Shown one piece after another: positions 44,047-55,722 of a stretch of 64,000 nucleotides of DNA. Numbering within the stretch: position 1 is the stretch's first letter; each line of letters starts with the position of its first letter. A program made the translations under genes and the position numbers. The stretch covers positions 1-64,000 of the forward strand of contig NZ_MORL01000028.1 in assembly GCF_001870735.1 (NCBI RefSeq), read 5' to 3'. The DNA is from Arsenicibacter rosenii (GTDB taxonomy: Bacteria > Bacteroidota > Bacteroidia > Cytophagales > Spirosomataceae). The notes under the pieces are model-generated. The model saw only the letters and a program-made list of their open reading frames with translations, did not search any database and had not been told where the DNA came from.

Positions 44047-46497
44047 CTACCGGCTTCCTTTGCTATCGTCGTTTGAGATTTTTTTGCTCTGCTTGCTGTT
44101 ACCGGCATTCATACTGCCAAACTTATAGCTGAACGTAAGCCGGACGGAGCGATTTACAAAATTTGACCAGTTCTGAGAAATGAACGTCGGCGCAAACTGG
44201 TCGCCCGTTGTCCGCACTGTCCGGTTGAAGGGGTTATTCAAATTCAGGGTCAGCGTAGCTTTTTTATCCCGGAAATCCTTTTTGGCCGAAACGGAGTAGT
44301 AATACCAGCCGGAAGAACGCCCCTGCAATGACACCCAGCCCGAACCATAATAACCCGATGCCTGTATCATCCACTCTTTCGGGAATTTGTAGGAGAAATT
44401 AGGACTTGTTCCCCAGATCCACCCCTGGTTGCGCTGATTCAGGGCCGGGCTATAAAGCGAGTTGTAACTCAGGTCGGCATTGAGACTAATATTTACTTTT
44501 TTATTCGGCTGAAGGCTGATGTTGAAATTCCCCCCGTAACCGGCACTCCGCCCGATGTTCTGCGGGGTGGTCAGGGCTACCCCCTGCGCATCTACCGTCG
44601 ACAGCCACTCGATGGAATTATTGGTTTGCCGCCAGAACAGAGCCGCGTTAAACGACGATCCTTCTTTGCCGTACGTGCTGTAGGCGATCTCCGTAGCGTG
44701 CGTCAGCTCAGGACTGAGATACGGGTTACCGGTCTGTACGTTTTTAGGATCGCTGTAATTTTTGAACGGATTCAGGTACCAGATCAGCGGACGCGAAATA
44801 CGCTGGGTATAACTAGCCTTGATGGTATGCTTTTCCTTAAAGGTTTTGGACAGGTTCAGGCTCGGAATCAGGTTGTGATAACTGCTCTTGAACTGCGTTT
44901 GTGTCGACACAAAATCGCCGTTGATCTGCGTCTGCTCAAAGCGGGCACCGGCACTGAGTCCCCATTTCTTCTTCGTGTCCATCCGGAACGACGAATAACC
45001 CGACAATACGCGCTGGGTATAGGCAAACTCATTCGACCGGTTGGGGTCGAGCGCATAATCCGACTCTTTTCCGGTTGTTGACTGGTCAATGGTGAATGTA
45101 CTGCTGATATCGCGGTTAATAGCCTTCACGCCCATTTCCCACTTAAAAGTAAGGGTATCATGTTTGGTATACGAGGTAAACGGATGGATATAATCTGTCT
45201 GAAACGTGTATTCGTTGTTGCTGCTTACATTTTTGCTCCGCTCCAGATACGTTGGTACTTCCGACAGCCGTGGCGTCTGCACGATGGTATAGTAGTAGTT
45301 GTCGGGCATGCGGCTATACTGCGAGAGAACCGAAAACTCACGTCCCGGTTTCTTATAGTTCCGGGTCCAGCCCAGGTTAAATTCCGTATTACCATAGGGA
45401 TTCCGGAATTGAATATCCCGCTTAAAATCCTGTACGATGGCTCCGTCGACGGTTCTCAGCTGGCTGAACAGGCTACTGTTCATCGGAAAATTACCGCCCC
45501 AGGCATTGGCCGATAAACTGATGCGGTTCAGAGAATCCGGATCATAGTCGAGGCTCATCTCGCCGTAGCCTCCCGTCCCGATATTATCCCGCGACGACGA
45601 CTGTTCGAGTATACTGGTTGGCTTGCCATCTACCAGCGCTGTCCGGCGGCTGTTATTATCGCCGATGTTGCGGTACTGATAGGCATTCATTGACATGGCC
45701 AGGCCCAGCTTTTTACCCCGGACATTGATATTGCCGCCTACGGACCGGTTCAGATCACCGCCGGTCAGATTGACCGTTCCGTTTGTGCCTTGCAAAGCCT
45801 TTTTGGTAATGATGTTGATTACACCGGCGGCTCCCTCGGCATCGTATTTCGCGCCGGGACTGGTAATGACTTCCACCGACTTAATGATGTTTGCGGGCAT
45901 CTGCTTAATGGCTTCGGCCGGATTGCGGGCCATAATCGACGACGGTTTGCCGTTAACCAGAATCTTGATATTGCCGCTGCCCCGCATTTTCAGGTTCCCG
46001 TCCAGGTCAACGGTCAGCATCGGTACTTTCCGGAGCACGTCGGCCGCTGTCCCGCCCGTTATGGTGGCATCTTTTTCGGCATTAAATACCAACCGGTCGC
46101 CTTTATCTTCGACCAGCGCTTTCTGGCCCACAACGTTTACTTCGCTCAGGCTTTTGGTATCAGCAGTGAGCAGAACCGTACCTATATTGACAACAGCCTT
46201 ATCGGCAGAGAGTGTAACGGCGGGCAGCTTTTTTGAACGATACCCCACAAACGTAAAGGTTAGCTGATAGGTGCCAAACGTAATTTTTTCAATGGAAAAT
46301 GCCCCTTTTTCGTCGGAAGTAACGCCCGTTACCAGCTTACCGTCGAGGGTTTGCAGGGCAACTGTAGCAAAAGGGACCGGTTTCGTGGAGACAGAGTCAA
46401 CCAGGGAGCCGGTAATGCGGCCGGTAGTTGTTGATGATGATTGTGCCAGGGCAACAAACGTACTGAATAAGATAAGGGTGGTAAAAAATAACTTCAT
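44047..46497 (-). CDS. TonB-dependent-receptor-like outer-membrane protein (paralogue 2)
   Basis: This 816-residue protein has the same layout as its neighbour: signal peptide ending ALAQ, a regulatory beta-sandwich (GRITGSLVDSVSTKPVPFATVAL), plug (AADVLRKVPMLTVDLDGNLKMRGSGNIKILVNGK) and an OMP_b-brl_3 beta-barrel ending RLTFSYKFG. The two share long near-identical stretches such as ITKKAL and SYTQRISRP, so they arose by duplication. This copy has higher GC content than paralogue 1, which suggests divergence or conversion rather than a very recent event. It has no SusD partner, and its ligand is unknown. Confidence 0.8.
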   Translation of the reverse strand: MKLFFTTLILFSTFVALAQSSSTTTGRITGSLVDSVSTKPVPFATVALQTLDGKLVTGVTSDEKGAFSIEKITFGTYQLTFTFVGYRSKKLPAVTLSADKAVVNIGTVLLTADTKSLSEVNVVGQKALVEDKGDRLVFNAEKDATITGGTAADVLRKVPMLTVDLDGNLKMRGSGNIKILVNGKPSSIMARNPAEAIKQMPANIIKSVEVITSPGAKYDAEGAAGVINIITKKALQGTNGTVNLTGGDLNRSVGGNINVRGKKLGLAMSMNAYQYRNIGDNNSRRTALVDGKPTSILEQSSSRDNIGTGGYGEMSLDYDPDSLNRISLSANAWGGNFPMNSSLFSQLRTVDGAIVQDFKRDIQFRNPYGNTEFNLGWTRNYKKPGREFSVLSQYSRMPDNYYYTIVQTPRLSEVPTYLERSKNVSSNNEYTFQTDYIHPFTSYTKHDTLTFKWEMGVKAINRDISSTFTIDQSTTGKESDYALDPNRSNEFAYTQRVLSGYSSFRMDTKKKWGLSAGARFEQTQINGDFVSTQTQFKSSYHNLIPSLNLSKTFKEKHTIKASYTQRISRPLIWYLNPFKNYSDPKNVQTGNPYLSPELTHATEIAYSTYGKEGSSFNAALFWRQTNNSIEWLSTVDAQGVALTTPQNIGRSAGYGGNFNISLQPNKKVNISLNADLSYNSLYSPALNQRNQGWIWGTSPNFSYKFPKEWMIQASGYYGSGWVSLQGRSSGWYYYSVSAKKDFRDKKATLTLNLNNPFNRTVRTTGDQFAPTFISQNWSNFVNRSVRLTFSYKFGSMNAGNSKQSKKISNDDSKGSR

Positions 46498-46602
46498 GGT
46501 GGATGTTTAGAGTGTCGTTTGGCGACAAAAATACATTACACTTTCCGCAATTATATCGACTTAAGAATAATTAACACCCTGTTTTTAAGTTACTAATAAA
46601 AA

Positions 46603-46644
46603 AACCGGTAAGTACAGCCTGTAGTTGTCTGCCCCTCACCGGTT
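46603..46644 (-). terminator. Terminator after the small basic gene
   Basis: AACCGGTAAG and its near-perfect complement form a ten-base stem with one mismatch. An A-run on the left gives a T-run on the minus strand, ending the 46674-46892 transcript. Confidence 0.6.
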
Positions 46645-46673
46645 CACGCGGGTAATACATAGATAAACACAAA

Positions 46674-46892
46674 TCAATTTGGATGAGAAAAAACAGTTGC
46701 TAATACCGGGGTTCTGGGACGCATCCTTTGCCGGATACTTTCCATTTCTTCCGATATTTTATCATGCAACGGCTGATCTCCCGACTGGCTTGCCAATAAG
46801 CGGCGACGTGCTGCCTCCAGATACATAGTTACTAACTCAATGCGGTTTTCATCTGATTTAAATGGTCGTTTTCTTTGGGTTCTCGTTCTCAT
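46674..46892 (-). CDS. Small basic hypothetical protein
   Basis: This 72-residue protein is rich in arginine (RTRTQRKRPFKSDENRIEL) and has two likely helices (TMYLEAARRRLLASQSG, DKISEEMESIRQRM). It has no signal peptide. I do not recognise it. It lies upstream of TonB-receptor paralogue 2 on the same strand but is separated from it by a hairpin, so it is probably its own transcript. It may be a small nucleic-acid-binding protein, which is only a guess from charge. Confidence 0.4.
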   Translation of the reverse strand: MRTRTQRKRPFKSDENRIELVTMYLEAARRRLLASQSGDQPLHDKISEEMESIRQRMRPRTPVLATVFSHPN

Positions 46893-48297
<1,405 letters not shown>

Positions 48298-48304
48298 CCG
48301 GCAG

Positions 48305-48335
48305 CCGGCCGGAAGCGGCAATCGTTTCCGGCCGG
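48305..48335 (+). terminator. Hairpin after the old-yellow-enzyme gene
   Basis: A perfect ten-base stem (CCGGCCGGAA and complement) lies just after the stop codon. No T-run follows, so its terminator strength is uncertain. Confidence 0.5.
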
Positions 48336-48452
48336 GCAACTATCCACATTTTAGTTGATATTTTTTTAAAATTATATAAGGTGGTTTTCTGAAAAAGTTG
48401 TCTGATAGTATAGAGTGCTTTTACCGGACTTACTTAGTTTTCAACGGAGGAT

Positions 48453-49136
48453 ATGCAACCTGTCAGACCGATCCAATCTTCAGAACAATCCGATTCACTG
48501 CCAGCTATGCAGCTGGCAGACAACAGGTTGCCGGATATCCATGAGCCGTTGATGTTCAACGATACAGAACTGTTTATCCGCAAAGCCTTCGAAGAAAATC
48601 CGCAGAAAGGGTGCGAGCTGCTTTTCCGGCGGTATCATCAGGCATTATGCAGCCATGCAGTCCGGTTTGTTTACTCCAAAGAAACCGCGGAGGATATTGT
48701 CAGTGAGGTTTTCTGTAAATTCTGGAAAACCAGAGCCTATCAAACCGTAACCAGTTCCTACCGCTATTACCTGTTCCGGAGCGTCCGGAACGAAGCCTAC
48801 AATTACCTTCGTCTCGAATTTCAGCAACTGGACACTCTCGATTCCGCTGACGTCCGCGAAAGCGCCTGCAGCCAGCGGCCCGACCAGATGCTGCAGTTCG
48901 AAGAAGTCTTCCATAAGCTCGAAGATCTGGTTGAATCCCTGTCGCCCCAGTGCCGGAAAGTGTTTCTCCTCAACCGGTTTGAAGGCAAAAAATACCAGGA
49001 GGTTGCCAACGAACTGGGCATCTCCATCAAAACGGTCGAAGTACACATTGTCAAAGCCCTGAGTATTGTCCGGAAAGGGCTGAAAGACCACTGGCTCACG
49101 CTGCTGCTCGTTATTATCCGCCAGCTACCCTCATGA
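48453..49136 (+). CDS. ECF sigma factor, Bacteroidota FecI-like family
   Basis: This 227-residue sigma factor has region 2 (AHAVRF-like SHAVRFVYSKETAEDIVSEVFCKFW, about 65-95) and region 4 (LSPQCRKVFLLNRFEGKKYQEVANELGISIKTVEVHIVKAL, about 160-200). The N-terminal 30 residues are an unusual extension. GGAGG two bases before the ATG supports the start. It leads the rightward set of sigma, FecR, SusC, SusD and two sulfatases, and should activate those genes on substrate sensing. Confidence 0.87.
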   Translation: MQPVRPIQSSEQSDSLPAMQLADNRLPDIHEPLMFNDTELFIRKAFEENPQKGCELLFRRYHQALCSHAVRFVYSKETAEDIVSEVFCKFWKTRAYQTVTSSYRYYLFRSVRNEAYNYLRLEFQQLDTLDSADVRESACSQRPDQMLQFEEVFHKLEDLVESLSPQCRKVFLLNRFEGKKYQEVANELGISIKTVEVHIVKALSIVRKGLKDHWLTLLLVIIRQLPS

Positions 49137-49194
49137 GGCGTTACCTGGTCAGCCATTCCCCGGGGGTTACTACACACATATATGTCGAAAAGAA

Positions 49195-50196
49195 ATGGAA
49201 TCAGAAGTCAACAAAGAGCTTATATTCAGCCATTTTGAACGAAATACTTCCCCGCTGCAACGGGAGCTTATTGCCAGCTGGCTACAAACGCCGGCTCACG
49301 AAGAGCAGTATTATGAATGGCTCGAAGAATGGGAAATGACCCATCCACAGTACCTCGCCCGGACGGAGGAAGCCGTTGCAAAGTTTACCGGGTTCATGGC
49401 CAGTAATCAGCATGCCGGTGCGCCCGGCCACGAAACCACTACCGTACCGGTTGTTCGTACATGGCCGGTACGCCAATGGCTGGTGGCGGCCTCGGTCCTT
49501 CTGCTGCTTGCACCGTGTGCCTGGCTGCTGCGAAAACCGGTTATGTACCAGACCTATACAACGGCCTACGGCGAAACCCGTCCGATTCAGCTGGCAGACG
49601 GCAGCAAGGTCATGCTGAGTGCCAACTCGTCATTACGGGTTCCGCGGTGGGGGTTCGGTGTGCGTACCCGCGAAGTGGAGCTAGCCGGAGAAGCATCTTT
49701 TTCTATTGTTCATACGCCGGACGATCAGACGTTTGCGGTTAAAACGGCCAACAACGTTACAGTTGTTGTACTGGGTACTGAATTCTCGGTTTTTGCCCGC
49801 AAACGGGGAGCCCGGGTGCAGCTGAACAAAGGCAAGGTACAACTCAACTACCAACAGGGCCGGTCAACCCGCCAGTTGACGATGAAGCCCGGTGATCTGG
49901 TCACACTCGACCGGCAGAACCGCATGCAGCTCCGAAACGCCGGTCATTCTCTCCCCGGGATCATCAGCACCGATAAACGGTTTGTGTTCGACGAGACCTC
50001 GCTTCAGGAAGTGGCGTATCTACTCGAAGACAACTATGGCCTTGAGGTAACCATCAGCGATCAGGCTCTGGCAGAGCGGGTGTTGATGGGCTCTTTCCGC
50101 GCCGACAATGTGGATCAGCTCCTGCAGTCGATCTCCGAACTACTTGACATTACCGTTGTCCGGCAGGGAAACAAAGTCCGTATTTCCGATCAGTAA
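49195..50196 (+). CDS. FecR-type anti-sigma factor
   Basis: This 333-residue inner-membrane regulator has a cytoplasmic sigma-binding region (about 1-90, WLQTPAHEEQYYEWLEEWE), one membrane segment (QWLVAASVLLLLAPCAWLL, about 94-112), a FecR domain (about 125-215, IQLADGSKVMLSANSSLRVP, GEASFSIVHTPDDQTF) and a C-terminal DUF4974 (about 260-330, KRFVFDETSLQEVAYLLEDNYGLEV). It lies 58 bases after the sigma gene and relays the SusC STN signal. The following 290 bases (50197-50486) hold no gene and form the leader of SusC. Confidence 0.87.
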   Translation: MESEVNKELIFSHFERNTSPLQRELIASWLQTPAHEEQYYEWLEEWEMTHPQYLARTEEAVAKFTGFMASNQHAGAPGHETTTVPVVRTWPVRQWLVAASVLLLLAPCAWLLRKPVMYQTYTTAYGETRPIQLADGSKVMLSANSSLRVPRWGFGVRTREVELAGEASFSIVHTPDDQTFAVKTANNVTVVVLGTEFSVFARKRGARVQLNKGKVQLNYQQGRSTRQLTMKPGDLVTLDRQNRMQLRNAGHSLPGIISTDKRFVFDETSLQEVAYLLEDNYGLEVTISDQALAERVLMGSFRADNVDQLLQSISELLDITVVRQGNKVRISDQ

Positions 50197-50486
50197 CAGG
50201 GAGTATGCTAACCATTTCTATATCATACCGATAGCCGTTCCTTTTTCTCTGATCGCCAGAATAACCGTATTTCCCGATAGACTTTTGGCTAATCATCTGA
50301 TTATCAAAATATTAAATTTTCCTTGCAAAAGCCTGAACGTCTACTAATCTTTGCCCATTGATTAACAATACCAGCCAGTTAACTGCGCCGGCTGACGGGC
50401 TCCGGCCGTGAAACGACAGCCACCGCCCGGGCCGGCAAAACGCTTACCCTTGTTTCTCAACGATCACTTTTTTTATCGTCTGTTTT

Positions 50487-53400
50487 ATGACAAATCCTTT
50501 ACCGAATGCCGTAACCAAATGTTTACTGGCCACGTCGCTGCTGGTTGGTTTCCGGCCGGGCTGGTCACAGTCAATCGTACTGGCCAATAACGTTCAGCGT
50601 AAACAACTGACGACTCCGCATCTCGCGGAACGGCAGTTGAAAGAGGTTCTGCATGAACTCAAAACACAATATGGGGCTGACATTCTCTTTGAACTCCGGA
50701 CAGTAGAGGGCATTTCGGTTTCTGCGCGCAGACTAAATGCGAAGGCAACGCTCGAAAAAAATCTGGAAAATCTGCTTCACCCCCTTGGTCTGCGTTACAA
50801 AAAAGTGAACAGTAACTCGTATCTGATTCTTGCCGATAAGAAACCGCGGAAACTAGCCTCCCTGGAGACCGGCCTGCCGGAAGCATTATCTCTTCAGGAA
50901 CCTGCTCCGTCAGCAGAAAACACACAGAATTTACTAAACAGCGTAGGCTCTGTTAGTCTGAAAACCGAACTGACAGCCAGCCAGATTACCGGTACGGTGA
51001 AAAGCGAAAATGGTGAATCACTACCAGGAATTAACGTAGTCATCAAAGGCACCAGCAAAGGCACCAGCACCGATATCAACGGTAAATATACACTGGATGT
51101 ACCGGCTAATGCCGTACTGGTATTTTCAGGCATTGGCTTTGTGACACAGGAGATTGTCGCTGGCAACCGCGCCCGCCTGGATGTGATTCTCCTGGCCGAT
51201 AACAAACTACTGGAGGAAGTCGTGGTAGTCGGTTATGGGACGCAGAAACGGGAGGCGCTGACCAATTCCGTTGCGCAGATTGGCAGCGAAGAGATTGCCC
51301 GCCGACCCGTATCAAACGTGCAGCAATCGCTACAGGGACAAATGCCGGGGGTAACCGTCCTGGATCAGGGTGGCGCCCCTGGCCGGTCAAACACGGCCAT
51401 CCGCGTGCGCGGCGTAACCACCTTCAACATCAATGGTACCAGCCCGGCAGGTAGCAGCAACAGCACCGGTGCCTACGACCTGGGCAAAAACGATGCCCTC
51501 GTTATTGTTGATGGTATTGAACAACGCCTGAGCGACATCAATCCTGAAGATATCGAAACCATTTCCATCCTCAAAGATGCAGCCTCCACAGCCATTTACG
51601 GATCACGGGCGACCAATGGGGTGGTACTGGTTACGACCAAACGGGCCAAAAGCGGAAAGGTACAGGTCGATTATAACGGCTATTACGCCATTCAGAAATC
51701 GATCAATACCCCCCGCATGATGAACATTGAGGATTACATGCGCATGCAGGTTGCCGCCTATACCAACGCCGGAGCCGCCCTGCCTGCCCGCTTTACCGAG
51801 TCGTCGATCCAGGCGTATGTGAATGCCACCGACCGCGAAAAATACCCGCTGCCCAACACCTGGTTCCAGACCATGCTGCGTGCTGCCCCACAACAAAACC
51901 ATACCTTATCGGTAGCCGGCGGAACCGAAACGTTACGCACACGCCTGAGTGTCCGTTTTCAGGATCAGGACGGCATTATTACGCACTACCGCAGCAAAAT
52001 CGGCGAAATCCGTTTGAATACCGATTATACTGTATCGCGTAAAATCCGGGTAAGCACCGATCTCAACTATCGCTATACCTACTCGCAGGTGCCTGCCATC
52101 GACCCGATCAACTTCTTTCTGCACGGATCACTTTGGGCCGTACCGAAATACGCAGATGGCACGTACGGACTTAGCTCACAAGGCAACAACCCGCTGATGT
52201 ACGCTGAGATCGGAGGCGATTCGAAACGATATACAGATTACCTGGTGGGTTATGTAAAAGGCGAATGGGAGATTCTTGATGGGCTGACCTTCTCCACCCA
52301 GCTGGCCGGCCGTGGCTTTTTTACGCAGGAAAAAAACTACGCCAACGCCTATGTCAACACCGATAAAAATACGAACATCACCAAAACAGTAGCCAATAAC
52401 ACGTTAACGGAAGTGCGGAACAACCTCCGGGAGTATACCCTCATCAATCTGTTAACGTATGACAAACAAATCGGGAATCATAACGTCAAAGGATTACTCG
52501 GCTATTCGCAGATCGGCAATACCCAGAACTTCCTGAGTGCCTACCGCGAACGCTTCTACAACAACGATATTCAGTCGGTCGGCCAGGGGGCCAACGACGG
52601 GACCAAGAGCAACTCCGGAAACGATGCCGTGTTTGGCCTGCGGTCTTACTTTGCCCGGGTCAACTACGATTACAACGGTAAATACCTGTTCGAAGCAAAT
52701 GGCCGGTATGATGGTTCATCGAAATTTACCGGTGAAAAACAATACAGTGTTTTCCCGTCGTTCTCGGCAGGCTGGCGGCTCTCGAAAGAAAACTTCTGGC
52801 AGGGTCTGCAAGCAACGGTTAACGAGCTGAAACTACGCGGTTCGTGGGGTATTACCGGCAACCAGTCAGTCGATCTGTACAGCTATTATGCGGCCTTAAC
52901 ATCGCGGGGCTACAATTTTAACGGGGCGGCGGTGCAAGGCTACCGGCAGACAAGCCTGGCCAATACCAATCTGGGTTGGGAATCAACCACGCAGCTTGAC
53001 CTGGGGCTGGACGCGGCATTCCTGCGCAACCGCCTGAACCTGACTGTCGACTATTACCGGAAGCTGACCAACGATATCCTGCTGAACCTGGAAATCCCGG
53101 CGACGGTCGGGCTGTCGGCCCCGCCGCAGAATGCAGGTTCAGTCGAAAACAAAGGACTCGAAATCAGCCTGAACTATCGCGGCGCCAAAAGTACATCAGG
53201 CGTCCAGTATAATCTGGGCGGCAATTTCAGCATTAACACCAATAAGGTGGTTGATCTGAAAGGAACCGGTCCGTACATTACCGGTTCGGATATTGATCCG
53301 CGCTACATCATCGCCGTTGGCCTGCCGATCAATACCTTATGGGGCTATAAAACCGATGGTCTCTTCCAGACGCAGTCGGAAATTGACAGCTACAAAGCCA

Positions 53401-53978
53401 CTTACGCCGCCAATACCAAACCCGGCGACGTGAAATACATTGACCTGAACGGCGACGGTAAAATCGACGCCAACGACATGACCAATATCGGTAACTCCTT
53501 CCCGAAATACATTTTCGGCTTGAACGCAAACGTCTCTTACCGGAACTTCGAACTGAGTCTGTTGTTCCAGGGAGCGGCCAAAGTAGACACCCGGCTGGCC
53601 GGTGCGCTAGCCGAAATGGGTAATCAGGAAGGGTTTACCCATGAGATTTATACCAACAATTACTGGACGCCGCAAAACCCGGATGCACGATTCCCGCTGC
53701 CAAGAAAGTTTGACCTGCGGAACGTGGCTACCTCCGACCGGCTGGTGATCGACGCCTCCTATGTTCGGCTGAAAAATATTCAGCTTGCCTATTCACTGCC
53801 GGCAGCGATCGCCGGTAAGCTGAAAATGAACCGGATCCGGGCCTATGTGTCAGCCACCAACGTCTTTACTATCTCAAAACTGAACGAATGGAGCCTTGAT
53901 CCGGAAGTTGGTTCAGGACGCGGCGTATATTATCCGCAAACCGCTCTTTACACCGTTGGCTTAAACCTGGGACTCTAA
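50487..53978 (+). CDS. SusC/RagA-family TonB-dependent transporter with STN domain
   Basis: This 1163-residue outer-membrane transporter carries a signal peptide (ending GWSQ, about residue 28), STN domain (about 45-110, LAERQLKEVLHELKTQYGADILFE), carboxypeptidase-regulatory-like domain (about 165-245, GTVKSENGESLPGINVVIKG), plug with DAASTAIYGSRATNGVVLVTTKR and a beta-barrel ending YTVGLNLGL. The STN domain couples it to the FecR/sigma pair just upstream. The SusD partner follows after 22 bases. The two downstream sulfatases suggest that it imports a desulfated or sulfated oligosaccharide. Confidence 0.9.
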   Translation: MTNPLPNAVTKCLLATSLLVGFRPGWSQSIVLANNVQRKQLTTPHLAERQLKEVLHELKTQYGADILFELRTVEGISVSARRLNAKATLEKNLENLLHPLGLRYKKVNSNSYLILADKKPRKLASLETGLPEALSLQEPAPSAENTQNLLNSVGSVSLKTELTASQITGTVKSENGESLPGINVVIKGTSKGTSTDINGKYTLDVPANAVLVFSGIGFVTQEIVAGNRARLDVILLADNKLLEEVVVVGYGTQKREALTNSVAQIGSEEIARRPVSNVQQSLQGQMPGVTVLDQGGAPGRSNTAIRVRGVTTFNINGTSPAGSSNSTGAYDLGKNDALVIVDGIEQRLSDINPEDIETISILKDAASTAIYGSRATNGVVLVTTKRAKSGKVQVDYNGYYAIQKSINTPRMMNIEDYMRMQVAAYTNAGAALPARFTESSIQAYVNATDREKYPLPNTWFQTMLRAAPQQNHTLSVAGGTETLRTRLSVRFQDQDGIITHYRSKIGEIRLNTDYTVSRKIRVSTDLNYRYTYSQVPAIDPINFFLHGSLWAVPKYADGTYGLSSQGNNPLMYAEIGGDSKRYTDYLVGYVKGEWEILDGLTFSTQLAGRGFFTQEKNYANAYVNTDKNTNITKTVANNTLTEVRNNLREYTLINLLTYDKQIGNHNVKGLLGYSQIGNTQNFLSAYRERFYNNDIQSVGQGANDGTKSNSGNDAVFGLRSYFARVNYDYNGKYLFEANGRYDGSSKFTGEKQYSVFPSFSAGWRLSKENFWQGLQATVNELKLRGSWGITGNQSVDLYSYYAALTSRGYNFNGAAVQGYRQTSLANTNLGWESTTQLDLGLDAAFLRNRLNLTVDYYRKLTNDILLNLEIPATVGLSAPPQNAGSVENKGLEISLNYRGAKSTSGVQYNLGGNFSINTNKVVDLKGTGPYITGSDIDPRYIIAVGLPINTLWGYKTDGLFQTQSEIDSYKATYAANTKPGDVKYIDLNGDGKIDANDMTNIGNSFPKYIFGLNANVSYRNFELSLLFQGAAKVDTRLAGALAEMGNQEGFTHEIYTNNYWTPQNPDARFPLPRKFDLRNVATSDRLVIDASYVRLKNIQLAYSLPAAIAGKLKMNRIRAYVSATNVFTISKLNEWSLDPEVGSGRGVYYPQTALYTVGLNLGL

Positions 53979-54000
53979 CCCGACTCATCGTCTGAATATA

Positions 54001-55599
54001 ATGAAATCACTACGTTATACGATCAAATATACCTTGCTGGCCCTTTCGGCAGGCCTGGCCCTGAGTGCCTGCGACCGTCAGCTGCTGGACACAGTACCCA
54101 ACGACCGCCTTTCGGAAAGTGTGTTCTGGAAAACAGACAACGACGCCCGGCTGGCCACCAACTCCCTGTACAGTGACCTCGACAGTACGAACATCTTCAG
54201 CTGGGATGCGCTGACCGAGATCGGCCACGTCAACCAGCCGTTTGAGCTGCATGCCTACATTGAGCTGGGCCAGTACGACGCTACCAGCTCGCGGGTATTC
54301 GGGGAATGGGCTAAAGCCTACCGGGGTATCCGGGCCTGCAACTATCTGCTCGATAATATTGACAAGATCCAGACAGCCAATACCGCCCTGATCAGTCAGT
54401 GCAAAGGCGAAGCACGGGCCTTACGGGCTTATCAGTACCTGAAACTGGCCAGCCTCTACGGCGATGTGCCGCTGGTGACAAAGGCCATTACGCTGGACGA
54501 AAGCCGCGCCCTGACCCGCACACCGGTTGCACAGGTATGGGATTTTGTCGACAAGGAACTGTCGGAAGCGGCAGCCCTGTTGCCGGCAACCTACGCCGCC
54601 GCCGACAGAGGCCGGTTTACGAAAGGCGCGGCCATCGGCCTGCGCGCACGGGCGAACCTCTATGCCGGCCGCTACCAGCAGGCAGCCGACGCTGCGGATC
54701 AGGTCATTAAATCGGGCACTTATGGTCTGTATGATTCGTACGAAAAACTGTTTACCTACGCGGCCGAAAACAATAAGGAGGTATTACTGGACCGTCAGTT
54801 CATTAAAGACACCTATCCGGTCAACGTATTCAGCTACATGGGCCCGTATAGCCAGAAAAGTGCCAACAGCACCTTTGTGCCGACCAAAGCACTGGTTGAT
54901 ACCTATGAAACCACTGCCGGTAAACTCATCACAGACCCGGCCAGCGGTTATGACCCCGCGACGCCGTATGTCAACCGTGATCCGCGCCTTAAATTCTCCG
55001 TGTATCTGACCGGCGATGTTCTGCCCAGCGGCATCACCTTCCGGCCGGAGCCCAACAGCGGGACCGCCGATGCCGTCGGAAATACCTACATCGCCTCAAC
55101 GACAGGTTTTAACCTAAAAAAATACATAAACACCGACGACTACGCGAACCCTGCGAACAACGGCATCAATATCATTCTGCTGCGGTATGCCGAGATTCTG
55201 CTCACCTATGCCGAAGCGAAAATTGAGTTAAATCAGATTGACGCCAGTGTGATCAGTGCCATCAACAGCGTACGCAACGGCCGGACCGACGTAAAACAAC
55301 CGGCCATCGGTACCACGGCCTCTCAGGCAGAGCTACGGGCCATTGTCCGCCGCGAACGCACGGTTGAGCTGGCATTTGAAGGACAGCATCTGTTTGACAT
55401 CCGCCGCTGGAAAACGGCCGAAACCGTGTTGCCGGGACCGGTTTACGGGATTACTTATAAAGGTGCCGACGGCAAACCAGCGACTGTTCAGGTGGTAGGC
55501 ATCAACCGGGTGTTCGACAAGACACGGCATTACCTCTGGCCGGTACCGCAGCGGGAACGTAACCTGACCCCTTCGCTGTCGCAGAATCCGGGCTGGTAA
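54001..55599 (+). CDS. SusD/RagB-family nutrient-binding lipoprotein
   Basis: This 532-residue surface lipoprotein is the partner of the SusC above. The signal peptide ends in lipobox LSAC (C24), followed by DRQLLDTVPNDRLSESVFWKTDNDA. TPR-like helices (GEARALRAYQYLKLASLYGDVPLVTKAI) and the C-terminal ERNLTPSLSQNPGW are family hallmarks. It binds glycan at the cell surface. A strong hairpin follows, so the sulfatase genes may be expressed at a lower level or from their own promoter. Confidence 0.9.
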   Translation: MKSLRYTIKYTLLALSAGLALSACDRQLLDTVPNDRLSESVFWKTDNDARLATNSLYSDLDSTNIFSWDALTEIGHVNQPFELHAYIELGQYDATSSRVFGEWAKAYRGIRACNYLLDNIDKIQTANTALISQCKGEARALRAYQYLKLASLYGDVPLVTKAITLDESRALTRTPVAQVWDFVDKELSEAAALLPATYAAADRGRFTKGAAIGLRARANLYAGRYQQAADAADQVIKSGTYGLYDSYEKLFTYAAENNKEVLLDRQFIKDTYPVNVFSYMGPYSQKSANSTFVPTKALVDTYETTAGKLITDPASGYDPATPYVNRDPRLKFSVYLTGDVLPSGITFRPEPNSGTADAVGNTYIASTTGFNLKKYINTDDYANPANNGINIILLRYAEILLTYAEAKIELNQIDASVISAINSVRNGRTDVKQPAIGTTASQAELRAIVRRERTVELAFEGQHLFDIRRWKTAETVLPGPVYGITYKGADGKPATVQVVGINRVFDKTRHYLWPVPQRERNLTPSLSQNPGW

Positions 55600-55608
55600 G
55601 TTCCTGCA

Positions 55609-55638
55609 TTGTCCGTGGCTGATCGCAGCCACGGACAA
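55609..55638 (+). terminator. Hairpin between SusD and the sulfatases
   Basis: A perfect 13-base stem (TTGTCCGTGGCTG and complement, loop ATCG) follows the SusD stop. Weaker dyads, such as CGGATTTTAAATCCG near 55677, lie behind it. It may partly terminate transcription or protect the SusCD message. Confidence 0.65.
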
Positions 55639-55722
55639 CAGCTATTGCGGATTTAAAACCCGCAATCACCTAACTTCGGATTTTAAATCCGGAGCAGCCT
55701 GTATCTTATCCCCGAAAACCCA

